From an uncultured Granulosicoccaceae bacterium (lineage in GTDB: Bacteria; Pseudomonadota; Gammaproteobacteria; Granulosicoccales; Granulosicoccaceae), in the NCBI GenBank assembly GCA_937981955.1, contig CALJNA010000110.1:34005-98004 (forward strand): a stretch of DNA of 64,000 bases, read 5' to 3'. Of the stretch, positions 15,019 through 23,573 are shown one piece after another. The notes under the pieces were generated by a model. It searched no databases and was not told the origin of the DNA. It worked only from the letters and a program-made list of their open reading frames with translations. Each line of letters opens with the position of its first letter. Within the stretch, counting starts at the first letter, position 1. Both the position numbers and the translations under genes were made by a program.

Positions 15019-16272
15019 CTAGAATACCTGTTCCCGCAATTCTTCCGAAACACCAAACAGTTTGCTTTGATCGTTTTCAGAAAACAACCGGCTGGCCCGG
15101 TTCAGGGATTGTTGTGCACGCTTCATGTGATCGTTGGACGTGTATAACAAAGCCAACACACCGGTCTGCTGCCGGTGCATTGCCCGCTGTGTAACTCCTC
15201 TTAGAGACTGCTGCGCTTTAAGCCGAAACTGCCAGGCACGGACCGGGTCTCCGGCGTTAATGAAATAGTTGTATAACTGCCGGTAATCGCGAGCACGTCC
15301 CAATTGCGTCACGCTTTCTTCATACTCGCGTTGCAAGGCCATGTTGTTCTGGGTAAGTTGTAAAACGGTGTTTTCATCCAAACCATTGGCTTGAAGCGTT
15401 GACAGCATGGCCTTGGCTTGTAGTGGACGCCCAGATGACGCATGCAACTTTACAATTTCAATACCCGCTTCTTGCGCTTCATGAAGCTGGCCATGATCGG
15501 TGTAGCCTTTATATAAAGTTTGATAAGCGGCGGCGGCGGCCCCGTATCGATTTAAAGACAGATTTTCATTAACAACCAATTGCAGCTCATCAATGGCATC
15601 GTGGAAGTAACCGTGTGCCGTTTTCCATCGCGCTAGTTGCATGGTGTCGTATGCATAAGCTGCGCGTCGTGCTAGTACCCGTCTTTTCAGATTGAGCTCA
15701 CCTCGCAACAGTTCAACACTGGCAATACCAATCTCGTCTTCAAGTTCTTCAAACGCGCTTAAGGCTTCGTCGAGGTAAACCGCGGCTGTGTCGCTGTCCG
15801 CTTCACGCAATGCATTCACACCGAGCAGTCGCATGGCTTCGGCAAACTGGTAAGTATCTTCGTTGGCCACAGCGTTACTGGCAAGTAACAGTAAATCTTC
15901 CGTTGAGTTTTCGGTATCACCAGCTGACCACTGCTTATCCAGCTCAATCGCGAGTGTGTCAAGTAAACCATCACTGGTCACCAACAGCGAATCGGGTAAC
16001 GCCACCGGTTGTTTGATGTCAGCTGTTGTTACAGCTCGTGTGCGAAACCCAAAGCCATCGCTGAATGTCCATTCCGCAATAAACAGCACGGCGATGGTTC
16101 CCAAAATAGCCAGCCAATACTCTGATGCTTTGCGCGGTGCAGTTTCGTCAGCCAGCGTGCCTCGTTGTGAGTGTGTGGCCTGTGAGGACGGGGCATGACC
16201 CGATACTGATTTTCGAATTGAATTTCGTGATGATTTTCGTGTTGAATCTCGTGTTGAATCTCGTTGTGCCAT
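15019..16272 (-). CDS. hypothetical membrane protein with helical-repeat (TPR-like) domain
   Basis: 417 residues. The N-terminus is a cytoplasmic Ser/Arg-rich stretch built from four-residue repeats (RDST, RDST, RKSS, RNSI, RKS). One TM helix follows at about 50-66 (EYWLAILGTIAVLFIAEW). The rest is helical and TPR-like in pattern (DEALSAFEELEDEIGIASVELL, YFHDAIDELQLVV, AAYQTLYKGYTDHGQLHEAQEAG in separate repeats) and would lie in the periplasm. No catalytic motif is seen. It may be a protein-interaction scaffold. The gene stands alone, with ~225 bp to the upstream methyltransferase gene. Confidence 0.75.
   Translation of the reverse strand: MAQRDSTRDSTRKSSRNSIRKSVSGHAPSSQATHSQRGTLADETAPRKASEYWLAILGTIAVLFIAEWTFSDGFGFRTRAVTTADIKQPVALPDSLLVTSDGLLDTLAIELDKQWSAGDTENSTEDLLLLASNAVANEDTYQFAEAMRLLGVNALREADSDTAAVYLDEALSAFEELEDEIGIASVELLRGELNLKRRVLARRAAYAYDTMQLARWKTAHGYFHDAIDELQLVVNENLSLNRYGAAAAAYQTLYKGYTDHGQLHEAQEAGIEIVKLHASSGRPLQAKAMLSTLQANGLDENTVLQLTQNNMALQREYEESVTQLGRARDYRQLYNYFINAGDPVRAWQFRLKAQQSLRGVTQRAMHRQQTGVLALLYTSNDHMKRAQQSLNRASRLFSENDQSKLFGVSEELREQVF
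16208..16264 (-). repeat. five imperfect 12-bp tandem repeats at the gene start
   Basis: The plus strand reads GATTTTCG/GAATTTCG/GATTTTCG/GAATCTCG/GAATCTCG, each followed by a four-base spacer, giving a 12-bp period. It encodes the R-(D/K/N)-S-x repeats at the N-terminus of the preceding gene. Copy number could vary between strains by replication slippage. Confidence 0.65.
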
Positions 16273-16497
16273 GGTAAAAGTACTCCATTGCTGCTACGAA
16301 GCGAAGACTCGCCAATCACAGTGTGGTCTTCAGGTTGCAAGGAGTCAACCGTACACCGGGGAAAATTCAGAACTTGGGAGCAATTTGCCGGCACTATTAC
16401 GCAGAGTTACCCATTAGGCACCAGTTAATGCCGGGTAATAACACTTCACGCCCTTACCTGCCAATGAGCACGAACCAACTCGTGATGAGGCTGCGAA

Positions 16498-17142
16498 TCA
16501 GGCAGTTCTAAACGTCACTATCAAACCTTTATCGGCTGAGTGTTCGTGATCAGGGGCATTATAAATATTAAGTTCTTCGTTGTTCAGCGCGTTAATGGTT
16601 TTTTCTTTGTGAAGCTTTTGCAGCACCGACTCGAACCCTAATTTGCTGAAGTGTTCTTTATTAATGGATATAACAAACAATGCATTGTGGTTCGCAACGT
16701 CAAGCAGGCGAACCAGCGCATCGGGTCCAAGATGACCATGAGTGAATGTTCCACACGATAAAATAGCCCCGTACTTTTCCATTGCAGAATTTAACGGTTG
16801 TGTTAAATCAACTTTCAATAGTTGCCGGTATTTTTGTTTGCGTTCAGCCAAAGTAAGCATGGCATCTGAAATATCAATTCCATCAATGATCAAACCGGAT
16901 GTGTTCAAGGCGTCCGCCAGCAAACCGGTACCGCAACCAACATCAAGTATGGGGCCGTCTTCAGTCTGGTAACTTGCGTGAAACTGTTTTGCAACCGCAG
17001 CTGGCAATGCGTAGCCAAGACCTTCTGCGAAATCTTCATCGTAGGACGCTGCCAACTTTGCGTAGTAGGCAATGTTGTCTTCCGGTGATTGCAGTTGGTA
17101 GGCGTTCTCCAGCAAGGCTTTTCCGGGGTCTTGTTTACTCAT
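16498..17142 (-). CDS. class I SAM-dependent methyltransferase
   Basis: 214 residues. Motif I is GPILDVGCGTGLLADAL, motif II is IDGIDISDAML and the post-II region is KVDLTQPL, a standard Rossmann methyltransferase. The N-terminal SPEDNIAYYAKLAASYDEDF resembles Williams-Beuren/DUF1698-like small-molecule methyltransferases. The substrate is unknown. It is monocistronic and followed by ~225 bp to the next gene. Confidence 0.82.
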   Translation of the reverse strand: MSKQDPGKALLENAYQLQSPEDNIAYYAKLAASYDEDFAEGLGYALPAAVAKQFHASYQTEDGPILDVGCGTGLLADALNTSGLIIDGIDISDAMLTLAERKQKYRQLLKVDLTQPLNSAMEKYGAILSCGTFTHGHLGPDALVRLLDVANHNALFVISINKEHFSKLGFESVLQKLHKEKTINALNNEELNIYNAPDHEHSADKGLIVTFRTA

Positions 17143-17345
17143 GGTTTGTCCTGCAGTGTTTATCGGAGGTTAACACCTGCGATATGCTCGGCCAAGTATT
17201 TGGATTTCGGGATGTTAGTTTGCTTTGTTGTGATGAATCAAGCCATTGCAAAATGGTTGACTGAATAGAGACACCTTGGTGGGGGCGTCCATATGGTCAA
17301 AATATACAGTCAGAATTTGCAGACTATAATTGTCGCCGAACAACG

Positions 17346-17375
17346 AAATCAGATACGCTTAAGCCTTTCTGATTT
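17346..17375 (-). terminator. inverted repeat downstream of tRNA-Met
   Basis: AAATCAGA (17346-17353) and TCTGATTT (17368-17375) form an 8-bp stem 13 bp beyond the tRNA 3' end on the minus strand. It is followed by only a weak T stretch. It probably ends or protects the tRNA transcript. Confidence 0.4.
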
Positions 17376-17387
17376 TGGGGGAATAAA

Positions 17388-17464
17388 TGGTGGCTACACC
17401 TAGATTCGAACTAGGGACCCCAACATTATGAGTGTTGTGCTCTAACCAACTGAGCTATGTAGCC
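17388..17464 (-). tRNA. tRNA-Met (CAT), elongator type
   Basis: A 77-nt cloverleaf including an encoded CCA. The acceptor stem is GGCTAC/GTAGCC, the D arm AGCTCAGTTGGTTAGAGC, and the anticodon stem-loop CAACA-CTCATAA-TGTTG gives anticodon CAT. The T arm is CTAGGTTCGAATCTAG-like (CCTAGTTCGAATCTAGG). The first acceptor pair is intact (G-C), unlike initiator tRNA, and the sequence closely resembles the E. coli elongator tRNA-Met. A tRNA-Ile2 with a lysidine-modified CAT is the other possibility but fits less well. Confidence 0.93.
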
Positions 17465-17481
17465 GCCGAAGTGGACTGCGC

Positions 17482-17510
17482 ATTTTCTCGGTTATTCGAG
17501 GCCTTGTCAA
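17482..17510 (-). promoter_or_regulatory. promoter of tRNA-Met
   Basis: On the minus strand a perfect -35 TTGACA (17505-17510) is followed by 17 bp and the -10 GAAAAT (17482-17487), then a GC-rich discriminator (GCGCAG) as expected for stringently controlled stable-RNA promoters. The -35 lies inside a perfect inverted repeat, GGCCTTG-T-CAAGGCC (17500-17514). Confidence 0.7.
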
Positions 17511-17534
17511 GGCCAAACGCCCTGCAAAATCACC

Positions 17535-17550
17535 CGTTTAGCGCTAAACG
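17535..17550. repeat. 16-bp perfect palindrome across the ychF stop
   Basis: CGTTTAGCGCTAAACG is fully self-complementary and contains the ychF stop codon (TAG on the minus strand). It can form a hairpin at the mRNA end. No T tract follows, so it is not a classical terminator. Confidence 0.45.
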
Positions 17551-18635
17551 TTGAAGCGGAAGTGCACCACGTCACCTTCCTGCATTAAATACTCTTTTCC
17601 TTCCAGGCGCCATTTCCCGGCATCCTTGGCACCGGACTCACCGCTGTGCTCAATGTAATCATCGTAGGCAATGACTTCGGCTCGGATGAAGCCTTTTTCA
17701 AAATCGGTGTGAATGCGACCAGCACCGTTCGGCGCGGTTGCGCCCTGCTTCACTGTCCATGCGCGAACCTCCTTTTCACCTGCCGTAAAAAAGGTTTGCA
17801 GCCCGAGTAAATCGTAACCCGCACGGATAACGCGGTTAAGCCCAGGCTCGGTCAGGTTCATTTCTGAAAGAAAGTCGGCCTTCTCTTCATCTTCAAGCTG
17901 AACAATTTCCGCCTCAATCGATGCACACACGGGTACCACTTGCGCTTGTTCTTCTGCGGCGTGGGCGATTAGAGCATCGAGCATGGGGTTGTTTTCAAAG
18001 CCTTCTTCATCGACGTTAGCAATGTACATAGTCGGCTTGATGGTTAGCAGATGATAGTGTTTGCGCCATTCCTGTTCCTGGTCGGTGCACTCAACGGTTC
18101 GTGCCGGCTTCCCTTCACCAAGCGCTTCATTCAACCGTTCCATAAACGCTTTTTCTGCAATGGCTTCCTTATTGGCCGATTTGGCTTGCTTGGCAATACG
18201 GGCAATGGCTTTTTCCATGGTCTCAACATCAGCAAGCAGCAATTCAGTGTTAATGGTTTCAACATCATCAAGTGGGTCTACTTTGCCCGACACATGAATA
18301 ACATCATCATCCTGAAAGCAACGCACAACATGCGCAATGGCATCGGTTTCACGAATATTCGCCAGAAACTTGTTACCAAGGCCTTCACCGGTAGACGCAC
18401 CGGCAACCAGTCCCGCTATGTCCACAAACTCCATGGTAGTTGGCAGAATTTTTTGCGGAGACACTATACCTGCCAATGCATCAAGGCGCGTGTCCGGAAC
18501 CGGAACAATGCCTACATTAGGCTCAATGGTGCAAAACGGATAGTTCTCCGCTGCTATTTCAGCTTTTGTCAGCGCATTGAATAAAGTGGATTTACCCACA
18601 TTCGGCAAGCCAACGATGGCGCATTTAAAACCCAT
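17544..18635 (-). CDS. ychF: ribosome-associated ATPase/GTPase YchF (OLA1 family)
   Basis: 363 residues, the normal length. The P-loop is GLPNVGKST at the N-terminus (residues 8-16) and the G3-type motif is [13 protein letters not shown]4 is IANVDEEG in place of NKxD, the change that makes YchF prefer ATP. The C-terminal TGS domain is present ([44 protein letters not shown] in sequence). It lies 2 bp after pth, the conserved pth-ychF pair linking ribosome and peptidyl-tRNA turnover. YchF negatively affects oxidative-stress responses in E. coli. Confidence 0.97.
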   Translation of the reverse strand: MGFKCAIVGLPNVGKSTLFNALTKAEIAAENYPFCTIEPNVGIVPVPDTRLDALAGIVSPQKILPTTMEFVDIAGLVAGASTGEGLGNKFLANIRETDAIAHVVRCFQDDDVIHVSGKVDPLDDVETINTELLLADVETMEKAIARIAKQAKSANKEAIAEKAFMERLNEALGEGKPARTVECTDQEQEWRKHYHLLTIKPTMYIANVDEEGFENNPMLDALIAHAAEEQAQVVPVCASIEAEIVQLEDEEKADFLSEMNLTEPGLNRVIRAGYDLLGLQTFFTAGEKEVRAWTVKQGATAPNGAGRIHTDFEKGFIRAEVIAYDDYIEHSGESGAKDAGKWRLEGKEYLMQEGDVVHFRFNV

Positions 18636-18637
18636 TT

Positions 18638-19240
18638 CTAATTGCCGTCCGGTTTGTGACTGTGTAAATTTTTAGTAGCAACGTTGATGTCACCATCGAT
18701 TAATGTGCGCGATTCGCGCATGGCTAAATACAAGGCATCATCAATCAGCTTCTGGTGCTCAGCGGTTGCGCGTTTTAAAACATAACCCGATACCGCCGAC
18801 TTGTGTCCCGGGTGTCCAATACCAATGCGTAAACGCCAGAAGTCTTTCGTACCCGTTTTCGCCACTATGTCGCGAAGGCCATTGTGCCCGCCATGACCAC
18901 CGCCGTTTTTAACCCGGATGTAACCAGGCTCCAAATCAAGTTCATCATGCGCAACAAGTACCCGGCTCATATCAAGCTTGAAAAACCGCGCAATTGCCGC
19001 AACACCCTGCCCACTGTTGTTCATGTAGTTATAAGGTTTAAGCAGATGTATGGTGCGCCCGTTCAGTATGGTTTTTGCGTGCAACGAAAATGATTTCTTG
19101 TCTTGAGAGAAATTAGCGCCAAGATCTCGGGCAAGTTCGTCTACAAACCAGAAGCCAGCGTTGTGTCGCTGGTTCTCGTGCTCGCTGCCTGGGTTACCAA
19201 GGCCAACGACCATTTCAAATTGAACGGCTTCACCTGGCAC
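18638..19240 (-). CDS. pth: peptidyl-tRNA hydrolase
   Basis: 200 residues from GTG 19240. An in-frame ATG at 19213 gives the more usual MVVGLGNPG start and may be the true one. The catalytic His is in NQRHNAGFW and the supporting Asp in [11 protein letters not shown]. Substrate-binding segments [11 protein letters not shown] and [13 protein letters not shown] are all intact. The enzyme releases tRNA from peptidyl-tRNAs dropped during translation. It is flanked by rplY upstream and ychF downstream, the standard arrangement. Confidence 0.96.
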   Translation of the reverse strand: MPGEAVQFEMVVGLGNPGSEHENQRHNAGFWFVDELARDLGANFSQDKKSFSLHAKTILNGRTIHLLKPYNYMNNSGQGVAAIARFFKLDMSRVLVAHDELDLEPGYIRVKNGGGHGGHNGLRDIVAKTGTKDFWRLRIGIGHPGHKSAVSGYVLKRATAEHQKLIDDALYLAMRESRTLIDGDINVATKNLHSHKPDGN

Positions 19241-19352
19241 GCTTTGCTACCCCGGGTGTTTGGCGTGAGTAGATACCGCCCGGCTAGGGCGGTACCTTAT
19301 TAGTACAAGCTAAATGTGCGAATGACCTGAGTAACGGTCAAAAACAACAGGA

Positions 19353-20057
19353 CTATTCGTCGTCCTTCTTGTCGCCATCGTCGCTGGAATCGGCAGCGTC
19401 ATCGCCTGCTCCGGCATCACCAGCAGCAGCTTCAGCTTCTGCCGCAGCTTCATCTTCCTCTTCCAGCGTCATGCGAGAAGCAATAACCGATGCAAGCGCA
19501 CGGTCACTGTCGTCACCGGCTTCGTTCAGATCAGTCAGGCGAACGCCTTCAGGTAACTTCAGATCAGACAAGTGAATCGATTCACCGATCTTCATATCTT
19601 TCATATCGATTTCGAGATTGTCTGGAATGTTGCGCGGCAAACAAGCAATAGCCACTTCTGATTCGTTGTGCGAAATCATGCCGCCTTCGGTTTTTACACC
19701 GTAGCAAACATCTTCGTTCAGGAAGTTCAGCGCAACGGTTAGCGTTAGCTCTGCACCAGCGACAACACGCTGGAAGTCCATGTGCATGATTTGCAGTTTG
19801 TGAGGATGACGTTGAACGTCGCGCAGTACGGTTCGTACCGCTTCTTTACCATCAACGCTCACCATGATCAGGTTCGAATAAAACTGATCGTTTTCAAGGT
19901 GCTTGAGCACCTCGTTGTGTTTAAGGTTGATCGGTTGTGGATCTTCATCGGCACCATAGAGGATGCCGGGTACCAGATTTTCACGACGCAGGCGGCGGCT
20001 CGCACCTTTTCCTAATACGCTGCGCGACGTGGCCTGGACATTTATATCGTCTGACAT
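19353..20057 (-). CDS. rplY: 50S ribosomal protein L25 (general stress CTC type)
   Basis: 234 residues from the ATG at 20057, which has CAGGAG 9 bp upstream. The N-terminal L25 domain (SRSVLGKGASRRLRRENLVPGILYG, split at the usual loop) binds 5S rRNA. The C-terminal beta domain (LRDVQRHPHKLQIMHMDFQ, then IPDNLEIDMKDMKIGESIHLSDL) makes it the long TL5/CTC form. The last ~45 residues are extremely acidic and Ala-rich (EEEDEAAAEAEAAAGD). It precedes pth and ychF on the same strand. Confidence 0.95.
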   Translation of the reverse strand: MSDDINVQATSRSVLGKGASRRLRRENLVPGILYGADEDPQPINLKHNEVLKHLENDQFYSNLIMVSVDGKEAVRTVLRDVQRHPHKLQIMHMDFQRVVAGAELTLTVALNFLNEDVCYGVKTEGGMISHNESEVAIACLPRNIPDNLEIDMKDMKIGESIHLSDLKLPEGVRLTDLNEAGDDSDRALASVIASRMTLEEEDEAAAEAEAAAGDAGAGDDAADSSDDGDKKDDE

Positions 20058-20142
20058 TGTCGTTTGCTCCTGAAATATGGGCCATATTGGGTTCAATACA
20101 GTCCCTACTCTGCCCGCGACCAGGCAGAGCCGACGAATTATA
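20058..20142 (-). promoter_or_regulatory. rplY promoter -10 and structured leader
   Basis: On the minus strand a perfect TATAAT (20137-20142) lies 80 bp before the rplY ATG. The leader contains a perfect 7-bp hairpin, CTCTGCC (20108-20114) / GGCAGAG (20123-20129), then the AGGAG ribosome site. Ribosomal-protein leaders often carry control structures, but no known L25 element was matched. Confidence 0.4.
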
Positions 20143-20185
20143 GCTCAGAAGCGCTAAGAGTGGGCCTTCAGCCCGAAAAAAGGAG

Positions 20186-20506
20186 TCAGCTGACAGGCAG
20201 AGCCTCGGGGTCATCTGCTAACACCTGCACAATATCGGACTTGACCCAGGTCTGCGGGTCCCCATGGTTGGCACCAGCCAGAAAATAGCGCCCCTGCCCC
20301 GGCGCTTCCCAGGATGTGGCATTCCCCGGTATGGACTCAAGGAGCTCGCCTGTTGCGTGGTACACATTTATCGCAATAGCATCAATCGCAGGCCAACTCA
20401 GTCTGGTGCCTGATACCGACACCCGCGGGGTTTCCACCGCGTGCGACGGGCTGCTAAAAAGGGATAAGAAATCTAAGCTGGAAACGCGTCTGATTAGAGA
20501 GAGCAT
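20186..20506 (-). CDS. short secreted protein, stand-alone copy of the neighbour's N-terminal domain
   Basis: 106 residues from the ATG at 20506. A probable signal peptide ends near PSHA-VETP. The mature ~80 residues align with the N-terminal domain of the next gene (20623-22266). Shared strings include VSVSG, DAI-INV, LESIPG, TSW-APG, YFL and HGD, about 43 of 74 aligned positions by eye. It has none of the Fn3 domains that follow in the larger protein. It is either a functional one-domain paralogue or the remnant of a tandem duplication. The frame is clean, with no internal stop. Confidence 0.65.
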   Translation of the reverse strand: MLSLIRRVSSLDFLSLFSSPSHAVETPRVSVSGTRLSWPAIDAIAINVYHATGELLESIPGNATSWEAPGQGRYFLAGANHGDPQTWVKSDIVQVLADDPEALPVS

Positions 20507-20622
20507 TGGCACCAAATTCCTGATATGAGTACGACACCTATGCTAACCATCAGGTTGTTGCATCTACAGGTAATATTCCCGTCAAAGCTACTTTCAATTA
20601 CGCTTTTAATTCGCCTGAAAAC

Positions 20623-22266
20623 TCAATCTGATACAGAGAAGCTCTGCGCAGTGCGTCCGGGAAAGAGTTGTTGTGTCAGGGTGGAACCATCAATAGGATT
20701 GACCAGCGCAACAAATGCGCCCGCATTATTCCAGCCGGAAAGTTGCGTCAGGTCCCCATTACTCACAGGTTCATAGTATTCCCCAACAACTCGAAATCCG
20801 TAGCTAGTGTCTGAACCAACTTCAGTCGCTTGAGCGTCTGTCAGTTTTTGCAACGATATCAGCACATCTGCACCGTCGAGGTTGATCTGTCGTATTGTGT
20901 CGGTACTGCTTTGCAATACTGAGTTGAGTATTGGCAAGGTACCTATAAACCCACCCCACAAATCGAATCGGGATATTTCGTAGGCCGTCTCCCCAAAGCC
21001 TGTGCGAACATCAGCAATGAGTGCGAATTCGTCGGTGTTGTACCAGGCCAGACCCTCAATATGATTCGTGCGGTTATCTCCAGGCAATTTAAACTGCCAG
21101 CGAGGCCCGATAAAATTTACGCTTCTCCGGGCATAGCCTGCACCCATTAAATCGCGTTGCGCCGGACTGAAGCACACAGGCTCAGTCAGCTCGTCAAAGC
21201 CAGGTTCGGGCAACAGAAGGGCGAACCGGCAGTCACTGGGATAGGATGAGTGCCAACCGGACAGGATGGAATCCCATCCAGCAAAGTTGAAGGTTCCAGG
21301 GTCTTCAGCTGGTTTACCCAATACCAATTCAGGAGACAAACCACCCGTGGTTAAAGTCGTCGTAGCCGCATCGGCTTGTACGCCATTACTGCTTACGGCG
21401 AATACGTAGTCGGAACCTGGAATTAAATCGTCGAAATAAAATGAATGGCCAGAGGTTTGCCCAACTTCCCGCTCATTTCTGAACACGGTGTAGTTGATCA
21501 GCCTGTTGTCAGAAGTGCCTTGCCAGAAAAGTTCAGCTCTTGTGTTGCTGTAAACAGTGATACTAATATTTTCGGGCAAAGAGGCGGCAGTTATTGGCAG
21601 GTCTGAATCAACATCGTTTACCGGCGTATCAACCGAACGGTGACGCATAGGTGTAGAAGGATTGGAAGAACCGGGACCTGCCCAATTTGCGGTAGTCAGT
21701 TCCATACTCACTTCAACACCAGCATTCCCGTCTATGTCATACGGAATAAGTATGAATGTATAGGTGGTGCTGTGCTGGAGATCAGACAGGTACAAGCTGC
21801 GACCCGTTGTGTTCGTAAATGCCCCATCGTTTCTCAAAACCTCTACGCCGACTACGTCCGAGTTCGGAAACTCCCAGAACAGTTCAGCACTGGTTTGTGA
21901 ATACACTTGAGCATAATAATTATCGATAAAAACCGAACCGTCAGATACATCGCTCGTTGAATTCTGCGAATCTGTGGCGTCGACAAACACAAGATTGGAC
22001 TTCCCCCAGTTCTGCCAGTCACCATGATCGGCAGCAACCAGAAAATAGCCGCCCTCACCCGGTGCATCCCAGCTTGTGACATCACCCGGAATAGACTCCA
22101 ACCACGAACCATCGTCTCGATGAACGTTGATGGTTATTGCATCGACAGAAGACCACAGCAGCGTTTGCCCCGATACACTCACAGTGGGCGCATCAACAGC
22201 ATAAGCAGGAACAGAACACAGTAAAAACAGGCTGGCTAGCGAGAAGAGTTTGGAATGTAAGCGCAT
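20623..22266 (-). CDS. secreted Fn3-domain protein of unknown function
   Basis: 547 residues. The signal peptide ends at PAYA-VDAP. Residues ~25-95 form a small beta domain shared with the preceding short gene. Two fibronectin type III domains follow (~110-200, with SQTSAELFWEFP and GRSLYLSDL; ~235-320, with SNTRAELFWQG and LIPGSDYVFAVSSNG). The remaining ~220 residues look like a beta-propeller or ligand-binding module (FIGPRWQFKLPGDN, HIEGLAWYNTDEFALIADV, INLDGADVLISLQKL). No catalytic motif was recognised. It lies between prs and rplY, where most relatives have no insert. Extracellular binding is an inference. Confidence 0.75.
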   Translation of the reverse strand: MRLHSKLFSLASLFLLCSVPAYAVDAPTVSVSGQTLLWSSVDAITINVHRDDGSWLESIPGDVTSWDAPGEGGYFLVAADHGDWQNWGKSNLVFVDATDSQNSTSDVSDGSVFIDNYYAQVYSQTSAELFWEFPNSDVVGVEVLRNDGAFTNTTGRSLYLSDLQHSTTYTFILIPYDIDGNAGVEVSMELTTANWAGPGSSNPSTPMRHRSVDTPVNDVDSDLPITAASLPENISITVYSNTRAELFWQGTSDNRLINYTVFRNEREVGQTSGHSFYFDDLIPGSDYVFAVSSNGVQADAATTTLTTGGLSPELVLGKPAEDPGTFNFAGWDSILSGWHSSYPSDCRFALLLPEPGFDELTEPVCFSPAQRDLMGAGYARRSVNFIGPRWQFKLPGDNRTNHIEGLAWYNTDEFALIADVRTGFGETAYEISRFDLWGGFIGTLPILNSVLQSSTDTIRQINLDGADVLISLQKLTDAQATEVGSDTSYGFRVVGEYYEPVSNGDLTQLSGWNNAGAFVALVNPIDGSTLTQQLFPGRTAQSFSVSD

Positions 22267-22401
22267 CGATCAACTGTTCCGTATTGAAATGGGTGACCAG
22301 TCGATTCTAGAGTGCAGATTTAACCGTTAACAGGTAATAATCCCGTCGCCATACGCCAACATTATCACCACTGAATAATTTTTCCGATACAGTCGATGTA
22401 A

Positions 22402-23355
22402 TCAGTCCATATAGACAGAACTAACGGACTCGTCCTCGTGAATGCGCCTGATGGTCTCACCAAGTAAATCGGCAACCGATAACTGACGTATAACCGAACA
22501 GTTTTTTGCCTCTTCGGATAGCGGTATGGTATCGGTGACCACGAGCTCGTCGAGCTGTGATGACTTCAGATTATCTATTGCCGGCCCGGACAATACAGGA
22601 TGGGTTGCCAATGCGACCACTCTGTTTGCACCGTGCGCTTTTAACGCTTCGGCCGCTTTGCACAATGTACCGGCTGTATCGACCATGTCATCAATAATCA
22701 CACACGTGCGATCTTGTACATCTCCGATGATGTGCATGACTTGCGCTTGATTCGCTTGCGGTCGACGTTTGTCGATAATGGCAAGATCGCTGTCGTCGAG
22801 TTGTTTTGCAACTGCTCGCGCACGAACCACACCACCGACATCGGGTGAAACGACAATCAGATTGGGGTATTTATTTCGCCAGATATCCAGCAACAACAGC
22901 GGTGAACCATAAACATTGTCTACCGGAATATCGAAAAAGCCCTGGATTTGTTCTGCATGAACATCGACGGTGAGTACCCGATCAACACCTGCAACACTGA
23001 GCATGTTGGCCACGAGCTTGGCCGAAATTGGCACCCGGGCTGACCGGACTCGACGATCTTGACGCGCATACCCATAATACGGAATGACTGCGGTGATTCT
23101 ATCGGCCGACGCACGACGCATGGCATCAACCATAACCAGCAAATCCATCAAATTATCATTTGTTGGGTTGCAGGTAGGCTGGACAATGAACACATCCCCA
23201 CCACGTACGTTTTCGAGTATTTCTACCGAGGTCTCGCCGTCGCTAAATCGCGACATTGCGACTTTTCCAATCGGTTGCTGGAGGTAGGCGGCAATGTTTT
23301 GAGTTAAAACAGGGTTGGCGTTTCCGCCAAAGATCATCAATTTGCGATCATTCAT
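22402..23355 (-). CDS. prs: ribose-phosphate pyrophosphokinase (PRPP synthetase)
   Basis: 317 residues, the class I length. Conserved segments are [45 protein letters not shown] and the PRPP loop [13 protein letters not shown]. The enzyme makes PRPP from ribose-5-phosphate and ATP for nucleotide, His, Trp and NAD synthesis. Mg and ATP residues look intact. It lies directly downstream of tRNA-Gln and ispE, the conserved gammaproteobacterial order. Confidence 0.97.
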   Translation of the reverse strand: MNDRKLMIFGGNANPVLTQNIAAYLQQPIGKVAMSRFSDGETSVEILENVRGGDVFIVQPTCNPTNDNLMDLLVMVDAMRRASADRITAVIPYYGYARQDRRVRSARVPISAKLVANMLSVAGVDRVLTVDVHAEQIQGFFDIPVDNVYGSPLLLLDIWRNKYPNLIVVSPDVGGVVRARAVAKQLDDSDLAIIDKRRPQANQAQVMHIIGDVQDRTCVIIDDMVDTAGTLCKAAEALKAHGANRVVALATHPVLSGPAIDNLKSSQLDELVVTDTIPLSEEAKNCSVIRQLSVADLLGETIRRIHEDESVSSVYMD

Positions 23356-23376
23356 AGTGAAGTACAGGCGTGATGT

Positions 23377-23452
23377 TGGCTGGGCCGGGAGGATTCGAAC
23401 CTCCGAATGCCGGGATCAAAACCCGGTGCCTTAACCGCTTGGCGACGGCCCA
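23377..23452 (-). tRNA. tRNA-Gln (TTG)
   Basis: A 76-nt cloverleaf with encoded CCA. The acceptor is TGGGCCG/CGGCCCA with discriminator G, as in tRNA-Gln. The anticodon stem-loop CCGGG-TTTTGAT-CCCGG gives TTG, and the T arm is GGAGGTTCGAATCCTCC. It sits between ispE and prs on the same strand and may be processed from that operon's transcript. Confidence 0.95.
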
Positions 23453-23465
23453 ATTTATTTCAGTG

Positions 23466-23480
23466 CAAACTTAAAGTTTG
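23466..23480. promoter_or_regulatory. palindrome just upstream of tRNA-Gln
   Basis: CAAACTT-A-AAGTTTG is a perfect inverted repeat 14 bp before the tRNA 5' end. It could be a binding site or a short hairpin in the ispE-tRNA spacer. Confidence 0.3.
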
Positions 23481-23573
23481 ACACCGACCTGCTTGAAACT
23501 ACTTGCTACAAACGACTCACTTATTGTGACGTAAGAAGCTAGCTATGTACGCAAACCACGCACGGCGCAAATT

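Noticed and set aside
18051..18584. 177-codon plus-strand frame within ychF
   Set aside because: It lies wholly antisense to a highly conserved gene, and no domain is visible.
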